Assembly (NCBI GenBank): GCA_030698375.1
Contig: JAUYLL010000075.1
Location: 1-64,000, forward strand
Direction: 5' to 3'
Length of the DNA: 64,000 nucleotides
Source: Nocardioides sp.
Lineage (GTDB): Bacteria > Actinomycetota > Actinomycetes > Propionibacteriales > Nocardioidaceae
This document shows positions 20,683 to 29,325 of this stretch, one piece after another; position 1 is the stretch's first letter, and every line of letters begins with the position of its first letter. Below the pieces are notes generated by a model, which was not told the origin of the DNA, made no database searches, and saw nothing but the letters and a program-made list of their open reading frames with translations. The position numbers and the translations under genes are program-made.

Positions 20683-21633
20683 ATGAACCTTCCGACAGGT
20701 GTGCCGTTGCCATTCCCACTGTTTCTCCGCCGAGAGGCGATCGGGGCCGGCCTCACCGACGACGCCCTTGCGCGGGCGACACGGAGTGGCGACATCATCC
20801 GCGTGCGCCACGGCGCCTACTCCGACGGCCCCTGGTGGGCCCAGGCCACCAGTGACGAGCAGCATCGCGAAACAGCTCTTTGCCTCGTGCGCTCCTACTC
20901 CTCGCCGGTGCTCCTCTCGCACACGAGCGCGGCGGTGATGCACGGTCTTCCCACCTGGGGCCAAGACCTCAGCGACATGCACCTCACACACCTGACGCCT
21001 GCGAGCGGCCGGACGCACGCAGGTGTGGTGCACCACCGCGGCGTGTGCCGCGTCGGCGACATCACCCGCGTCGACGGGGTGCTCGTCACCTCTGTAGCGA
21101 GAACGATCGTCGACGCCGCAGCGCTGGTCGACGTCGAACGTGGTCTCATCATGGCTGATGCGGCCCTTCATCGTGGCCTGGTTCTTCCTGACCAGCTCGA
21201 GCGGCAGTACGTGCAGCAGGACCACGACCCGCGTACGCTCCACGTCCGCCTGGTCGTACGTCGGGCCGACGGCCGCTCGGCCTCACCGGGCGAGAGCCGC
21301 AGCCGTCACCTCTTCTGGACGCAGGGCCTCCCCACCCCCGTTCTGCAGTACGCCGTTCACGACCACCGGGGCAGGCTGATCGGCACCGTCGACTTCGCCT
21401 GGCCCGAGCTCGGGGTGATCGTGGAGTTCGACGGGCTCACCAAGTACCGCACCCTCCTCAGAGTGGGCGAAAGCCCGGAGGACGCCGTCATCCGGGAGAA
21501 GCTGCGTGAGGACCGCATCCGCGAGGCCACCGGGTGGACCGTCGTACGCATCACCTGGGCCGACCTCGCGCGCCCAGCCCTCACCGCGGACCGCATCCGC
21601 CGCGCCATGTATCGCCGTCCCATCAGTGCGTGA
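20683..21633 (+). CDS. AbiEi-like antitoxin-domain / DUF559 nuclease-fold protein
   Basis: A 316-residue protein. The N-terminal 150 residues resemble AbiEi-type proteins: a winged-helix-like start (LFLRREAIGAGLTDDALARATRSGDIIRVRHGAYSD), SSPVLLSHTSAAVMHGLPTWG, and VDGVLVTSVARTIVDAAAL. The C-terminal third resembles DUF559/Vsr-like PD-(D/E)xK domains: GTVDFAWPELGVIVEFDGLTKYR, then REKLREDRIREATGWTVVRITWADL. No toxin partner (AbiEii nucleotidyltransferase) is adjacent. Such orphan proteins are common in actinobacteria and their role is unknown. No Shine-Dalgarno sequence precedes the ATG. Confidence 0.8.
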   Translation: MNLPTGVPLPFPLFLRREAIGAGLTDDALARATRSGDIIRVRHGAYSDGPWWAQATSDEQHRETALCLVRSYSSPVLLSHTSAAVMHGLPTWGQDLSDMHLTHLTPASGRTHAGVVHHRGVCRVGDITRVDGVLVTSVARTIVDAAALVDVERGLIMADAALHRGLVLPDQLERQYVQQDHDPRTLHVRLVVRRADGRSASPGESRSRHLFWTQGLPTPVLQYAVHDHRGRLIGTVDFAWPELGVIVEFDGLTKYRTLLRVGESPEDAVIREKLREDRIREATGWTVVRITWADLARPALTADRIRRAMYRRPISA

Positions 21634-21690
21634 CGGGCTCCGAGTACAACCTTCTCAGGCTAGGAACGCTCCAATCGCCTGGGAACCTTC

Positions 21691-21716
21691 AAAGTCACTA
21701 CACGTGTAGTGACTTT
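21691..21716. repeat. Perfect 26-bp palindrome, right copy
   Basis: Same sequence as the left copy with one extra matching pair at the ends (half-site AAAGTCACTACAC, centre 21703/21704). Its last base is the first base of the complemented stop codon of the SDR gene that follows on the minus strand. Confidence 0.9.
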
Positions 21717-22597
21717 CAGGCCCCGTACACCGGCTCGGGGGTGGGGGCGGAGGCGAGGAGCGTGCGGAGGGCGGGGCCGACGGCCGCGGCGTCCCAGCGG
21801 GCGCCGTTGTCCTGCGAGGGACCGTGGGCCCAGCCGTTCTCCACGGTGATGGTGCTGCCGTCGATCTCAATGACGCGGCCGGTGACGTCGTTGGCTTCCT
21901 CAGAGGCCAGCCAGGCGACGACCGGGGAGTTGTCCTCGGGCACGGCCATGGCGGAGGTGTCGAAGGCACCCTCGGTCATGCGGGTGCGGGCGACGGGGGC
22001 GATCGCGTTGACGGTGACGCCGTAGCGGCCCATCTCCTGCGCGGCCACGAGCGTGAGCCCGGCGATGCCGGCCTTGGCCGCCGAGTAGGTTCCCTGACCG
22101 ACCGAGCCCTGGAGGCCGGCGCCGGACGAGGTGTTGACGACGCGAGCAGCCCGCTGGCGTCCCTCCTTGGCCTCCGCCCGCCAGTAGGCACCAGCGTGGC
22201 GCAGGGGCGCGAAGTGGCCCTTGAGGTGGACCCGGATGACCGCGTCCCACTCCTCCTCGGAGGTGTTCACCAGCATCCGGTCGCGGACGAACCCGGCGTT
22301 GTTGACGAGGATGTCGAGCCCGCCGTAGGTGTCGATCGCCTGACGGACCATCGCCTCGGCCTGCGCGAAGTCGGCGACGTCGGCGGCGTTGGCCACCGCG
22401 CGGCCGCCGGCCGCCTCGATCTCGGCGACGACCTCCTCGGCCGGGGTCTCCCCCGTGCCCTCGCCGGCGAGTGAGACGCCGTAGTCGTTGACGACCACCG
22501 CTGCACCGTGGCGGGCGAGCTCGAGCGCGTGGGCGCGGCCGATCCCCCGTCCGGCTCCGGTGACGATGGCGACGCGGCCTGCGAGAAGGGTGCTCAC
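21716..22597 (-). CDS. Short-chain dehydrogenase, Rv3548c-like
   Basis: A 293-residue SDR with NAD-binding TGAGRGIGRAHA, NNAGFVRDRML, and catalytic S (NTSSGAGLQGSVGQ) with Y-x3-K in TYSAAKAG. The first part resembles multifunctional hydroxyacyl-CoA dehydrogenases, with a C-terminal tail beyond the SDR core (WAHGPSQDNGARWD). It starts (GTG) immediately after the stop of the upstream SDR, so the two are co-transcribed. In mycobacteria the equivalent pair Rv3548c-Rv3549c belongs to the KstR2 regulon for ring C/D breakdown. Exact substrate unknown. Confidence 0.85.
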   Translation of the reverse strand: MSTLLAGRVAIVTGAGRGIGRAHALELARHGAAVVVNDYGVSLAGEGTGETPAEEVVAEIEAAGGRAVANAADVADFAQAEAMVRQAIDTYGGLDILVNNAGFVRDRMLVNTSEEEWDAVIRVHLKGHFAPLRHAGAYWRAEAKEGRQRAARVVNTSSGAGLQGSVGQGTYSAAKAGIAGLTLVAAQEMGRYGVTVNAIAPVARTRMTEGAFDTSAMAVPEDNSPVVAWLASEEANDVTGRVIEIDGSTITVENGWAHGPSQDNGARWDAAAVGPALRTLLASAPTPEPVYGA

Positions 22598-23377
22598 TCA
22601 GTGCTCCTGGTTGGGGTTGTCTTCACGGATCAGGTGGGCGGTCAGGAAGGCAGGGGGCTCTCCCCCGCCGTGGCACTCCACGGTGGCGCCACTGACGTAG
22701 GAGGCGAGGTCGGAGGCGAGGAAGACCGCGACGTCGCCGATCTCGGTCGGCTCGGCCATCCGGCCGAGGGGGATCGTTCGCTCGATGGCAGCGACGCGCT
22801 CGTCCCCGCCGTAGTGGTCGGCGGTGTTCTCGGTGCGGCACAGGCCGACGGTGATCCCGTTGACCCGCACGGTCGGGCCCCACTCCATCGCGAGCGTGCG
22901 GGTGAGCGAGTCCAGGCCGGCCTTGGCCGCGCCGTACGACGCGGTGCCCGGCGAGGGCCGGACCGCGGAGACCGACGAGACGTTCACGACCGAGCCGCTC
23001 CCCTGCTCGCGCATCACGCCGTACGCCGCCTGGGCGACCGCGAGCGGACCGAGCAGGTTGAGCCCGACGATCTTCTCGTGGAAGCGCGCCGACGCGTCCG
23101 CGGCCATGGCGTACGGCGCCCCGCCGGCGTTGTTGACCACGGTGTCGAGCCGCCCGTGGTCGGCGGCCACCGCGGCCACGAGGGCGCTCACGGCCTCGGG
23201 GTCGCGCACGTCGCAGGTGCGGTGCTCGGTGCCGGGCAGCGCCTCGGCCTCGCGCCGCGCACAGGTGACGACGAAGGCCCCCGCATCGACGAAGCGGCGC
23301 GTGATGCCGGCGCCGATCCCCTGGCTGCCGCCGGTGACGAGCACGACGCGGCCGCTGAGGTCGAGGGTGATGCTCAC
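22598..23377 (-). CDS. Short-chain dehydrogenase, Rv3549c-like
   Basis: A 259-residue SDR with TGGSQGIGAGITR, NNAGG, catalytic Ser in NVSSVSAV and Y-x3-K in SYGAAKAG, ending in an SDR dimer region ASYVSGATVECHGGG. The GTG at complement 23375-23377 is preceded by GGAG; longer starts run into the operator region. It is the first gene of a two-gene operon divergent from echA20, and degenerate KstR2 sites lie between. A role in oxidising a ring C/D intermediate is inferred from position. Confidence 0.83.
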   Translation of the reverse strand: MSITLDLSGRVVLVTGGSQGIGAGITRRFVDAGAFVVTCARREAEALPGTEHRTCDVRDPEAVSALVAAVAADHGRLDTVVNNAGGAPYAMAADASARFHEKIVGLNLLGPLAVAQAAYGVMREQGSGSVVNVSSVSAVRPSPGTASYGAAKAGLDSLTRTLAMEWGPTVRVNGITVGLCRTENTADHYGGDERVAAIERTIPLGRMAEPTEIGDVAVFLASDLASYVSGATVECHGGGEPPAFLTAHLIREDNPNQEH

Positions 23378-23430
23378 GGCAGGCTCCAATGTCGGGGACG
23401 GCGATCGATGGTCAGGGCCGGCAGGACCGG

Positions 23431-23444
23431 ACCAAGCAACTGCT
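23431..23444. promoter_or_regulatory. Degenerate KstR2 operator, distal copy
   Basis: ACCAAGCAACTGCT matches AnCAAGnnCTTGnT at eight of ten fixed positions. It lies 19 bases before a second near-identical site. Confidence 0.55.
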
Positions 23445-23449
23445 AGGCT

Positions 23450-23463
23450 ACCAAGCAAATGTT
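23450..23463. promoter_or_regulatory. Degenerate KstR2 operator, proximal copy
   Basis: ACCAAGCAAATGTT matches AnCAAGnnCTTGnT at eight of ten fixed positions, with an intact left half CAAG and a right half reduced to TG-T. It is 31 bases before the echA20 start. Confidence 0.6.
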
Positions 23464-23494
23464 AGGTTTGGCAGTCCCGTCCGGAAGGTCACCC

Positions 23495-24283
23495 ATGGGC
23501 ATCACCTCCACGCTGCGCGAGGACCACGTGCGCGTCATCACGATGGACTACCCGCCGGTCAACGCGCTGCCGGTCGCCGGCTGGTTCGAGCTCGCCGCCG
23601 CACTCGACGAGGCCTCGGCCGACCAGCAGACCCACGTGGTCGTGCTCCGCGCCGAAGGCAAGGGCTACAACGCCGGCGTGGACATCAAGGAGATGCAGAA
23701 CACCACCGGGTTCGACGCCCTCATCGGCGCCAACAAGGGCTGCTTCGCCGCCTTCAAGGCCGTCTACGAGTGCAGCGTCCCGGTCATCGCGGCCGTCCAG
23801 GGCTTCTGCGTCGGCGGCGGCGTCGGCCTGGTCGGCAATGCCGACGTCGTGGTCGCCAGCGACGACGCGTTCTTCGGGGTCCCCGAGGTCAAGCAGGGCG
23901 CGCTCGGCGCGGCCACGCACATGGCTCGCCTCGTCCCGCAGCACCTGATGCGCACCCTCTACTTCACCGCCCGCACGATCAAGGCCACCGACCTCGTCCA
24001 GCACGGGTCGGTCTACGAGGTGGTCCCCCGCGACCAGCTCGACGACCTGGCGCTCGCGCTCGCCGCCGACATCGCCGAGAAGGACACCCGGGTCATCCGG
24101 GCGGCCAAGGAGGCGCTCAACGGCATCGACCCGGTCGACGTGAACAAGAGCTACCGCTTCGAGCAGGGCTTCACGATGGAGCTCAACCTCGCCGGTGTCT
24201 CCGACGAGCTCCGCGACGACTTCGCCGGGACCGCCAAGGCCGCCGGCCGCACCGACACGCCTACGAAGGAGGCCGGCCGATGA
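23495..24283 (+). CDS. echA20: Ring D-opening enoyl-CoA hydratase-family enzyme EchA20
   Basis: A 262-residue crotonase-fold protein. In the known pathway EchA20 hydrolytically opens ring D of the bicyclic CoA thioester from HIP. Conserved features: YNAGVDIKEMQNTTGF (oxyanion loop), VIAAVQGFCVGGGVGLVGNADVVVASD and FFGVPEVKQGALGAATHMARLVP. The ATG at 23495 has GGAAGG 7 bases upstream; a longer start at 23459 would begin inside the operator. It overlaps ipdA by 4 bases. Confidence 0.92.
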   Translation: MGITSTLREDHVRVITMDYPPVNALPVAGWFELAAALDEASADQQTHVVVLRAEGKGYNAGVDIKEMQNTTGFDALIGANKGCFAAFKAVYECSVPVIAAVQGFCVGGGVGLVGNADVVVASDDAFFGVPEVKQGALGAATHMARLVPQHLMRTLYFTARTIKATDLVQHGSVYEVVPRDQLDDLALALAADIAEKDTRVIRAAKEALNGIDPVDVNKSYRFEQGFTMELNLAGVSDELRDDFAGTAKAAGRTDTPTKEAGR

Positions 24284-25173
24284 GCCGACAGCCCCGCGAC
24301 AAGACGATGACGATCGACGAGGTCGTCGGCGAGCTGCGCAGCGGCATGACCATCGGCATCGGCGGCTGGGGTCCCCGTCGCAAGCCGATGGCACTGGTCC
24401 GCGCCATCCTCCGCTCCGACCTCACCGACCTCACCCTGGTCACCTGGGGCGGTGCCGACGTCGGCCTGCTCACCCGGGCCGGCAAGGTCCGCAAGCTCGT
24501 CTACGCCTTCGTGTCCCTCGACTCGGTCCCCCTCGAGCCGAACTTCCAGCGCGCCCGCCAGACCGGCACCATCCCGGAGGTGGTCGAGCTCGACGAGGGC
24601 ATGTTCCAGACCGGCCTGCGCGCCGCCGCCCAGCGGCTGCCGTTCCTGCCGATGCGCGCCGGCCTCGGCTCCGACGTCCTGGTCAACAACCCCCACATCA
24701 AGACCGTCACCAGCCCGTACGCCGGTCCCGACGGCCCCGAGGAGCTCGTCGCGGTCCCTGCCATGGAGCTGGACGTCGCGCTGGTGCACATGAACCGGGC
24801 GGACAAGCACGGCAACGCGACCTACCTCGGGCCCGACCCGTACTTCGACGACCTCTTCTGCATGGCCGCCGAGCGCGCGTACGTCACCTGCGAGCAGATC
24901 GTGGACACGGCTGGCCTCACCGTCGACGCCCCGGTCCAACGCCTGCTGCTCAGCCGGATGATGGTCAGCGGCGTCGTGGAGACGCCGCACGGCGCGCACT
25001 TCACCACCTGCACACCCGACTACGAGCGCGACGAGCGGTTCCAGAAGGCCTACGCGGCCGCTGCCGGCGGCAGCGACGAGGACTGGGCGGCGTTCGAGCA
25101 GAAGTTCCTGAGCGGGGACGAGGCTGCCTACCAGGCTGCCGTCCGCGCGTTCGCCGAGGAGGAGAAGCGATGA
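24280..25173 (+). CDS. ipdA: Ring C-opening hydrolase, alpha subunit
   Basis: A 297-residue CoA-transferase-fold protein that with IpdB hydrolyses the single remaining ring C of the COCHEA-CoA intermediate. GMTIGIGGWGPRRKPMALVRAIL, LVTWGGADVGLL, LDEGMFQTGLRAAAQRLPFLPMRAGLGSDVL and ALVHMNRADKHGNATYLGPDPYFDD are family hallmarks. It overlaps echA20 and ipdB by 4 bases each (ATGA), with GAAGGA upstream. Confidence 0.94.
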   Translation: MSRQPRDKTMTIDEVVGELRSGMTIGIGGWGPRRKPMALVRAILRSDLTDLTLVTWGGADVGLLTRAGKVRKLVYAFVSLDSVPLEPNFQRARQTGTIPEVVELDEGMFQTGLRAAAQRLPFLPMRAGLGSDVLVNNPHIKTVTSPYAGPDGPEELVAVPAMELDVALVHMNRADKHGNATYLGPDPYFDDLFCMAAERAYVTCEQIVDTAGLTVDAPVQRLLLSRMMVSGVVETPHGAHFTTCTPDYERDERFQKAYAAAAGGSDEDWAAFEQKFLSGDEAAYQAAVRAFAEEEKR

Positions 25174-25946
25174 CCGAGATCACCCGCGCAGACGTCTGCG
25201 CCGCCGCGATCGCCGATGCGTTCGCCGAGGACGGCGAGATCTTCGGCAGCCCGATGGGCATGCTGCCCACCCTCGGCGCACGGCTCGCCCGGCTCACCTC
25301 GAACCCGGACCTCGTACTCTCCGACGGCGAGTCCCTCTTCCTGGGCGGGGTCCCCCCGCTCGGCGCCAAGGCCGACGTGGTGGAGGGCTGGATCCCCTTC
25401 CCCAAGGTCTTCGACGTCGTGGCCTACGGCAAGCGGCACGTGATGATGGGTGCCACCCAGATCGACGTCCACGGCAACCAGAACATCTCCGCGATCGGGC
25501 CGTTCGACCAGCCCAAGCGGCAGCTGCTCGGGGTCCGTGGCGCGCCGGGTAACACCGTCAACAACCGGACGTCGTACTGGGTGCCCAGGCACTCCAGCCG
25601 GGTCTTCGTCGAGCAGGTCGACATCGTCTCCGGGGTCGGGCCTAAGCGTGCCCGGGAAGCGGGCCACGCAGCCAGCCGCTTCAACGACATCCACCGGATC
25701 GTCACCAACCTGGCGGTGCTCGACGTCAAGGGTCCCGACGACACCCTCCGGCTGCGCAGCGTCCACCCGGGCGTGACGGTCGACGAGGTGCTCGCCGCCT
25801 CCGGGTGCGCCATCCACGTGGACGGCGACGTGCCGACCACCCGCACCCCGACCACCGAGGAGCTCGTGCTCGTCCGTGAGGTCCTCGACCCGCGGAGCCT
25901 GCGCCACCGCGAGGTCCCCGAGCCCGTCACGGAGGCCCGCGCGTGA
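25170..25946 (+). CDS. ipdB: Ring C-opening hydrolase, beta subunit
   Basis: A 258-residue CoA-transferase-fold protein, partner of IpdA. Family stretches are GSPMGMLPTLGARLAR, SDGESLFLGGVPPLG, GATQIDVHGNQNISAIG and GAPGNTVNNRTSYWVPRHSSRVFVE. It overlaps ipdA by 4 bases and ipdC by 4 bases (GTGA), indicating coupled translation at an equal ratio. Confidence 0.94.
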   Translation: MTEITRADVCAAAIADAFAEDGEIFGSPMGMLPTLGARLARLTSNPDLVLSDGESLFLGGVPPLGAKADVVEGWIPFPKVFDVVAYGKRHVMMGATQIDVHGNQNISAIGPFDQPKRQLLGVRGAPGNTVNNRTSYWVPRHSSRVFVEQVDIVSGVGPKRAREAGHAASRFNDIHRIVTNLAVLDVKGPDDTLRLRSVHPGVTVDEVLAASGCAIHVDGDVPTTRTPTTEELVLVREVLDPRSLRHREVPEPVTEARA

Positions 25947-27013
25947 GCACCCCGCAGCTGCTGCGCACGCCGCTCACCGAGCTGACCGGCGTCCGGCACC
26001 CGGTCGTCCAGACCGGCATGGGCTGGGTGGCCGGGCCCCGCCTGGTCTCCGGCACCGCGAACGCCGGCGGCCTGGGCATCCTCGCCTCGGCCACCATGAC
26101 CTTCGAAGAGCTCGAGCGGGCGATTCTGGAGGTCAAGGGCCGCACCGAGCAGCCGTTCGGGGTGAACCTGCGCGCCGACGCCGGTGACGCCCCGGAGCGC
26201 GTCGACCTGCTGATCAAGCACGGCGTGAAGGTCGCCTCCTTCGCCCTCGCGCCGAAGAAGGAGCTGATCGCCAAGCTCAAGGACCACGGCATCGTCGTGA
26301 TGCCGTCGGTCGGGGCTCCCCGCCATGCCGAGAAGGTCGCCGGCTGGGGCGCGGACGCCGTGATGATCCAGGGCGGCGAGGGCGGGGGCCACACGGGCTC
26401 CGTGCCGACCACCCTGCTGCTGCCCACGGTCCTCGACGCGGTCGACATCCCGGTGGTCGCCGCCGGCGGGTTCTTCGACGGCCGGGGCCTGGCTGCAGCG
26501 CTCTCGTACGGCGCCGCCGGTGTCGGCATGGGCACCCGCTTCCTGCTCACCCGCGACAGCTCGGTGCCCGACGCCGTCAAGAAGCTCTACCTCTCCTACG
26601 ACGTCAACGGCACCGTCGTCACCGACAAGGTCGACGGCATGCCCCACCGGATGCTGCGCACCGACCTGGTCCAGGAGCTCGAGGAGACCGGCACCCTGCG
26701 CCGACTCGGCCCGACCCTGAAGCGCACCCTCGCCTTCAAGAAGATGAGCGGGATGTCCTGGCGCCAGCTCGCCACCGACGGGCGCTCGATGAAGGCCGGG
26801 AGCGAACGCTCCTGGGCACAGATGGTGCTCGCCGCGAACACCCCGATGATGCTCAAGTCCGGGCTCGTGGAGGGCGATACCGACGCCGGTGTGCTCGCCT
26901 CGGGCCAGGTCGTCGGCGTCCTGGACGACCTGCCGTCCTGCGAGGAGCTCATCGGCCGCGTGGTCACCGAGGCGGCCACCGAGCTGCGGCGTACGTCGAC
27001 CCTGCTGGTCTGA
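25943..27013 (+). CDS. ipdC: Flavin-dependent reductase IpdC
   Basis: A 356-residue nitronate-monooxygenase-family TIM-barrel flavoprotein, orthologous in position and length to IpdC (Rv3553), which acts on the CoA thioester of a HIP derivative before ring opening. HPVVQTGMGWVAGPRLVSGTANAGGLGIL, GGEGGGHTGSVPT and VAAGGFFDGRGLAAALSYGAAGVGMGTRFLLT define the FMN and substrate regions. GTG start overlaps the ipdB stop. It is the last gene of the echA20 operon and converges with the GNAT gene. Confidence 0.92.
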   Translation: MSTPQLLRTPLTELTGVRHPVVQTGMGWVAGPRLVSGTANAGGLGILASATMTFEELERAILEVKGRTEQPFGVNLRADAGDAPERVDLLIKHGVKVASFALAPKKELIAKLKDHGIVVMPSVGAPRHAEKVAGWGADAVMIQGGEGGGHTGSVPTTLLLPTVLDAVDIPVVAAGGFFDGRGLAAALSYGAAGVGMGTRFLLTRDSSVPDAVKKLYLSYDVNGTVVTDKVDGMPHRMLRTDLVQELEETGTLRRLGPTLKRTLAFKKMSGMSWRQLATDGRSMKAGSERSWAQMVLAANTPMMLKSGLVEGDTDAGVLASGQVVGVLDDLPSCEELIGRVVTEAATELRRTSTLLV

Positions 27014-27025
27014 GGGAGACCGCGC

Positions 27026-28039
27026 TCAGGCGTCGCGCTGGAAGCAGAGGATATTGCCGGCGAGCTCGTAGCCCAGCTCGTCGTTGACCGCGATCATGTG
27101 GTTGTTGGAGGCGGCGTTCCCGGTCTCCACGTGCACGACGCCGGGTTCGGCCTCCCGCAACCAGCGCACCATCTCGGCCTTGAGCAGGTACCCCAGGCGG
27201 TGCCCCCGGTGGGCACGCAGCACGCTCGTGTCGTGCTGCCCCGCCTCGCCCGGTCGCAACGACTCGACCGCAACGACGGTGTGCCCCGCGAGCTCGCCGG
27301 TCACCCGGTGCCGCGCCAGCACCCGGTAGAGCCGGTTGCCGCGCGCCTCCTGCGCGGTCTCGTACGCCGCCACGCGCTCGGGCGGGTAGACCTCGTCCTC
27401 GATGTCGAGCTCGTCCGTCGGGGCGTCGTTGATCGCGACGACCATCGCCGCCACGGCGTCGAGCAGCTCCGGCGGTGTGCGGCCGGCGATGCGCACCAGC
27501 TCGTAGTCGCGGGCGTGGACCAGCGCCTCGGCGTACGCCGGCTCGAGGGCATCCAGGTCGACCGACGGCAGGTGCTGGCGCCGGATCGCCTCGACGTACT
27601 TCTGCTGGTAGCCGTGGCGCTCGGCGAAGGCGCGCGTGGCCTCGCTCTCCCAGCCGTCGAGGCCGAGGATGGTGCGGCCCAGGGCCACGGCCTCGGCCCG
27701 CAGGTGCGCCAGCATGGTGCTGCCGTACCCCTGCCTGCGATGGGCCGGGTCGACGTGGACGCTCAGCCAGGCGAGGTGGCGGTTGTCCCACTCGCTCGTC
27801 CCGACCTCGCCGGCCGCCACGACGCGGTCGTCACCGGGCAGCGTCCCGAGGTAGGTGCGCGGCACCTCGCCGTCCCAGCCGTGCCGCAGGCGCAGCTCCC
27901 AGTACTCGGGGGTGACCGGCGGCTCCCAGGGGGCGTCCACGGTGGACGCGGCCGTCTGGAGAGCCGCCACGGCCGCGACGGCCGCACGATCATCGGGCCC
28001 GTACGGGCGGACCACCAGCGGGAGGGTCTGCGTGCTCAC
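27026..28039 (-). CDS. GNAT-family acetyltransferase, two tandem domains
   Basis: About 337 residues with two GNAT domains. The first has the acetyl-CoA motif HVDPAHRRQGYGSTMLAHL around residue 100. The second has VLRAHRGHRLGYLLKAEMVRWL, then VETGNAASNNHMIAVNDELGYELAGN typical of mycothiol synthase-like or aminoglycoside N-acetyltransferase-like tandem GNATs. The target is unknown. The start is uncertain: GTG at complement 28037-28039, or an in-frame GTG at 28054. It lies alone between two convergent steroid operons, with no KstR or KstR2 site, so it is probably unrelated. Confidence 0.78.
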   Translation of the reverse strand: MSTQTLPLVVRPYGPDDRAAVAAVAALQTAASTVDAPWEPPVTPEYWELRLRHGWDGEVPRTYLGTLPGDDRVVAAGEVGTSEWDNRHLAWLSVHVDPAHRRQGYGSTMLAHLRAEAVALGRTILGLDGWESEATRAFAERHGYQQKYVEAIRRQHLPSVDLDALEPAYAEALVHARDYELVRIAGRTPPELLDAVAAMVVAINDAPTDELDIEDEVYPPERVAAYETAQEARGNRLYRVLARHRVTGELAGHTVVAVESLRPGEAGQHDTSVLRAHRGHRLGYLLKAEMVRWLREAEPGVVHVETGNAASNNHMIAVNDELGYELAGNILCFQRDA

Positions 28040-28106
28040 TCCCCCAGCGTGCACCCGTCGGGGCGCACGCCGCCACGGGTTTTCCGTCGCGGTGCCCCGC
28101 CCGGTC

Positions 28107-29267
28107 TCAGAGACGTTCGATGATCGTCACGTTGGCCTGCCCGCCGCCCTCGCACATCGTCTGCAGGCCGTACCGCCCGCCGGTGCGCTCGAGCTCGTGG
28201 AGGAGCGTGCCCATGATCCGGGTTCCGGTCGCACCGATCGGGTGGCCGAGGGCGATGCCCCCGCCGTTGACGTTCACCTTGTCCATCGGGACGTCGAGCT
28301 CCTGGGCCCAGGCCAGCACGACGGAGGCGAAAGCCTCGTTGCACTCGAAGAGGTCGATGTCGTCGATGCTCATGCCGGTCTTCTCCAACGCGTGCCGGGT
28401 GGCCCGGATCGGCCCGGTGAGCATCCACACCGGGTCGTCGCCGCGCACCGTCAGGTGGTGGATGCGGGCACGGGGGGTGAGCCCGTGGTCGCGGACCGCC
28501 TGCTCCGAGGCGATGAGCATCGCCGAGGAGGCGTCACAGATCTGCGAGGCCACCGCGGCGGTGATCCGACCGCCCTCGGCGAGCGGCTGCAGCCCGGCCA
28601 TCTTCTCCAGCGACGTACCGCGGCGGGGGCACTCGTCGGTGGTGAAGTCGCCGACGGGGACGATCTCACGCTCGAAGCGGCCCTCGTCGATCGCGGTCAG
28701 GGCCCGCTCGTGGGAGCGGAGCGCGAACTCCTCCATCGCCTCGCGGCTGATGTCCCACTTCTCCGCGATCATCTCCGCGCTGCGGAACTGCGAGACCTCC
28801 TGGTCGCCGTACCGCGCCTGCCAGCCCGGCGACTCCGCGAAGGGGGTCGAGAAGCCGTACTGCTGGGCGACCAGCATGGCCGCCGAGATCGGGATCGCCG
28901 ACATGTTCTGCAGGCCGCCGGCGACGACGAGGTCCTGCGTCCCCGACATCACGCCCTGGGCGGCGAAGTGGACCGCCTGCTGGGAGGAGCCGCACTGCCG
29001 GTCGATGGTGACGCCGGGGACCTCGTCGGGGAGGCCGGCGACCAGCCAGGCGGTGCGGGCCACGTCACCGGCCTGCGAGCCGATGGTGTCGCAGCACCCC
29101 ATCACGACGTCGTCGACGGCCGACGGGTCGACACCGGTGCGGTCGACGAGGGCGCGCAGCACGTGCGCGCCAAGGTCGGCGGAGTGCACGTCGGCGAGCG
29201 AACCGCCGCGCTTGCCGACGGGGGTGCGGACGGCGTCGACGATGTAGGCCTCGGGGCGGCTGGTCAT
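28107..29267 (-). CDS. fadA6: Thiolase FadA6
   Basis: A 386-residue thiolase with catalytic C92 (DRQCGSSQQ), H342 (GGGIALGHPIGATG) and C372 (TMCEGGGQAN). Its length equals that of FadA6 (Rv3556c), and it directly follows kstR2 as in M. tuberculosis. The expected role is thiolysis of a late linear acyl-CoA from rings C/D. The ATG at complement 29265-29267 has GAGGA upstream; an in-frame ATG 30 bases earlier is less well placed. End of the fadE30-ipdF-kstR2-fadA6 operon. Confidence 0.92.
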   Translation of the reverse strand: MTSRPEAYIVDAVRTPVGKRGGSLADVHSADLGAHVLRALVDRTGVDPSAVDDVVMGCCDTIGSQAGDVARTAWLVAGLPDEVPGVTIDRQCGSSQQAVHFAAQGVMSGTQDLVVAGGLQNMSAIPISAAMLVAQQYGFSTPFAESPGWQARYGDQEVSQFRSAEMIAEKWDISREAMEEFALRSHERALTAIDEGRFEREIVPVGDFTTDECPRRGTSLEKMAGLQPLAEGGRITAAVASQICDASSAMLIASEQAVRDHGLTPRARIHHLTVRGDDPVWMLTGPIRATRHALEKTGMSIDDIDLFECNEAFASVVLAWAQELDVPMDKVNVNGGGIALGHPIGATGTRIMGTLLHELERTGGRYGLQTMCEGGGQANVTIIERL

Positions 29268-29325
29268 GGTGGGTCCTCGGGGGTCGCGGGTGGTCATGCG
29301 GGTCAGTTCGGTCGGGCCAGGTCGA

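Larger units (their letters stand above)
20478..21716. mobile_element. Putative cassette bounded by identical palindromes
   Basis: A 1.24-kb segment begins and ends with the same palindrome and carries one gene unrelated to steroid metabolism. The 20502-20682 stretch before that gene has no coding potential I can support. A further short inverted match, CGTTCCTA at 20516-20523 and its complement at 21661-21668, lies just inside both ends. The segment separates two genes (fadA5 and the SDR at 21.7 kb) that are close neighbours in related clusters. No transposase or integrase is present, so mobility is inferred from structure only. Confidence 0.45.

Noticed and set aside
20683-21633. Full AbiE toxin-antitoxin system
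   Set aside because: No AbiEii-type nucleotidyltransferase gene is adjacent on either strand; only an orphan AbiEi-like protein fused to a DUF559-like domain is present.
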